Shown here in pieces: positions 5,438 through 5,978 of a stretch of 5,978 bases of DNA. Position numbers and translations under genes: made by a program. The stretch covers positions 1-5,978 of the forward strand of contig JAMOAC010000230.1 in NCBI GenBank assembly GCA_023621975.1, read 5' to 3'. Below the pieces are notes generated by a model. The model searched no databases. It saw only the letters and a list, made by a program, of their open reading frames with translations, and was not told where the DNA came from. This DNA is from Bacillota bacterium. Lineage in GTDB: Bacteria; Bacillota_A; Clostridia; Acetivibrionales; DUMB01. Within the stretch, counting starts at the first letter, position 1. Each line of letters starts with the position of its first letter.

Positions 5438-5978
5438 TTATATAGACTGTCTCTTTCTTCTTGCCGTATCGTACCATACACCTATTACAATAATGGTACC
5501 TATAATAACCATCTGTACAAATGCATCTACCTTCAGGAGATTCAGACCGTTACGCAAAACGCCCATTACAAATGCGCCTATTACCGTGCCCAGGATGCCT
5601 CCTTCGCCGCCCATTACTGACGTACCTCCAATTACTGCTGCTGCAATGCCCTCAAGCTCATAACCCTGGCCTGCGTTAGTCTGCGCTGATGCAAGGCGGG
5701 CTGCCAGAAGAATCCCGGCTATGGAGGATGTCGCGCCACAGATAATGTAAGCCATGAGCTTTGTTTTGATAACATTTATACCTGAAAGTCTTGCTGTCTC
5801 CTCATTAGAGCCAACCGCATAAAGCCGCCTGCCGAAACCTGTTTTTGAAAGTATAATTCCAAGCACGATAGCCGTAATAACCATAATAATTGTCGGAAAA
5901 GGAATCTTACCGAATATTGTTCCGCTGCCTATAAACCTGAATACGGAAATTATTTCTTCGTCTCCTAATGCCTGTATT
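5438..5978 (-). CDS. Sugar ABC transporter permease, RbsC/XylH/MglC type, 5' end outside window
   Basis: This is the C-terminal 179 residues of an integral membrane permease (BPD_transp_2 family) that moves sugar across the cytoplasmic membrane. The frame stays open to the right edge, so the ATG at 5884 is internal and not the start. Visible hallmarks, in order, are FRFIGSG followed by IPFPTIIM, a membrane segment, the cytoplasmic loop GRRLYAVGSNEETARLSGIN that contacts the ATPase, a further membrane segment ending LASAQTNAGQGYELEGIAAA, the glycine-rich VIGGTSVMGGEGGILG, then GLNLL and a last membrane segment ending in a basic tail (ARRKRQSI). E. coli RbsC has 321 residues and aligns along this whole stretch, so a little over half the protein is present. 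The gene precedes the binding-protein gene by 57 nt. The substrate cannot be read from the permease. Confidence 0.93.
   Translation of the reverse strand, partial: IQALGDEEIISVFRFIGSGTIFGKIPFPTIIMVITAIVLGIILSKTGFGRRLYAVGSNEETARLSGINVIKTKLMAYIICGATSSIAGILLAARLASAQTNAGQGYELEGIAAAVIGGTSVMGGEGGILGTVIGAFVMGVLRNGLNLLKVDAFVQMVIIGTIIVIGVWYDTARRKRQSI

Noticed and set aside
5438..5884. ATG at 5884 as the start of the permease
   Set aside because: The frame is open upstream to the window edge and encodes conserved permease sequence (FRFIGSG, IPFPTII), so the ATG is internal.

Overview
The window looks like chromosomal DNA from a low-to-moderate GC Gram-positive anaerobe of the class Clostridia, possibly a plant-polysaccharide degrader. 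This is inferred from AT-rich spacers, AGGAG-type ribosome binding sites, a lipoprotein-type sugar-binding protein, and a very large secreted modular glycoside hydrolase. No species call is possible from the sequence alone. All three convincing genes lie on the minus strand, so the order of transcription runs from high to low coordinates.

5978-5438: the 3' part of an RbsC/XylH/MglC-type sugar ABC permease, whose 5' end is outside the window. 5437-5381: a 57-nt intercistronic gap with a small GC hairpin and a strong ribosome binding site. 5380-4325: a complete lipoprotein sugar-binding protein of the RbsB type. Permease followed by binding protein matches the end of a ribose-type operon (ATPase, permease, binding protein), so the ATPase gene is expected just beyond the right edge.

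4324-3469: an 856-nt spacer with no confident gene. It is not featureless. It holds a 95-bp element bounded by a near-perfect inverted repeat, a three-copy 18-bp tandem repeat that can encode left-handed beta-helix hexapeptides, a two-copy 12-bp repeat, a candidate promoter with a palindrome over its predicted start point, and several short, broken reading frames. It reads like a scar of old insertions and decayed genes.

3468-1: one uninterrupted reading frame of 1156 codons that leaves the window without a stop. It has a signal peptide, a GH95-type N-terminal beta-sandwich, a divergent GH95 (alpha/alpha)6 catalytic domain with all four expected catalytic residues, a C-terminal beta domain, a cadherin-like sandwich, and the start of a concanavalin-like domain. 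The likely theme is extracellular removal of a fucose- or galactose-like sugar from a glycan, and uptake of released sugar by the ABC transporter. The shared substrate is inferred from proximity only. The glycone pocket of the enzyme is rebuilt enough that its sugar should not be assumed.
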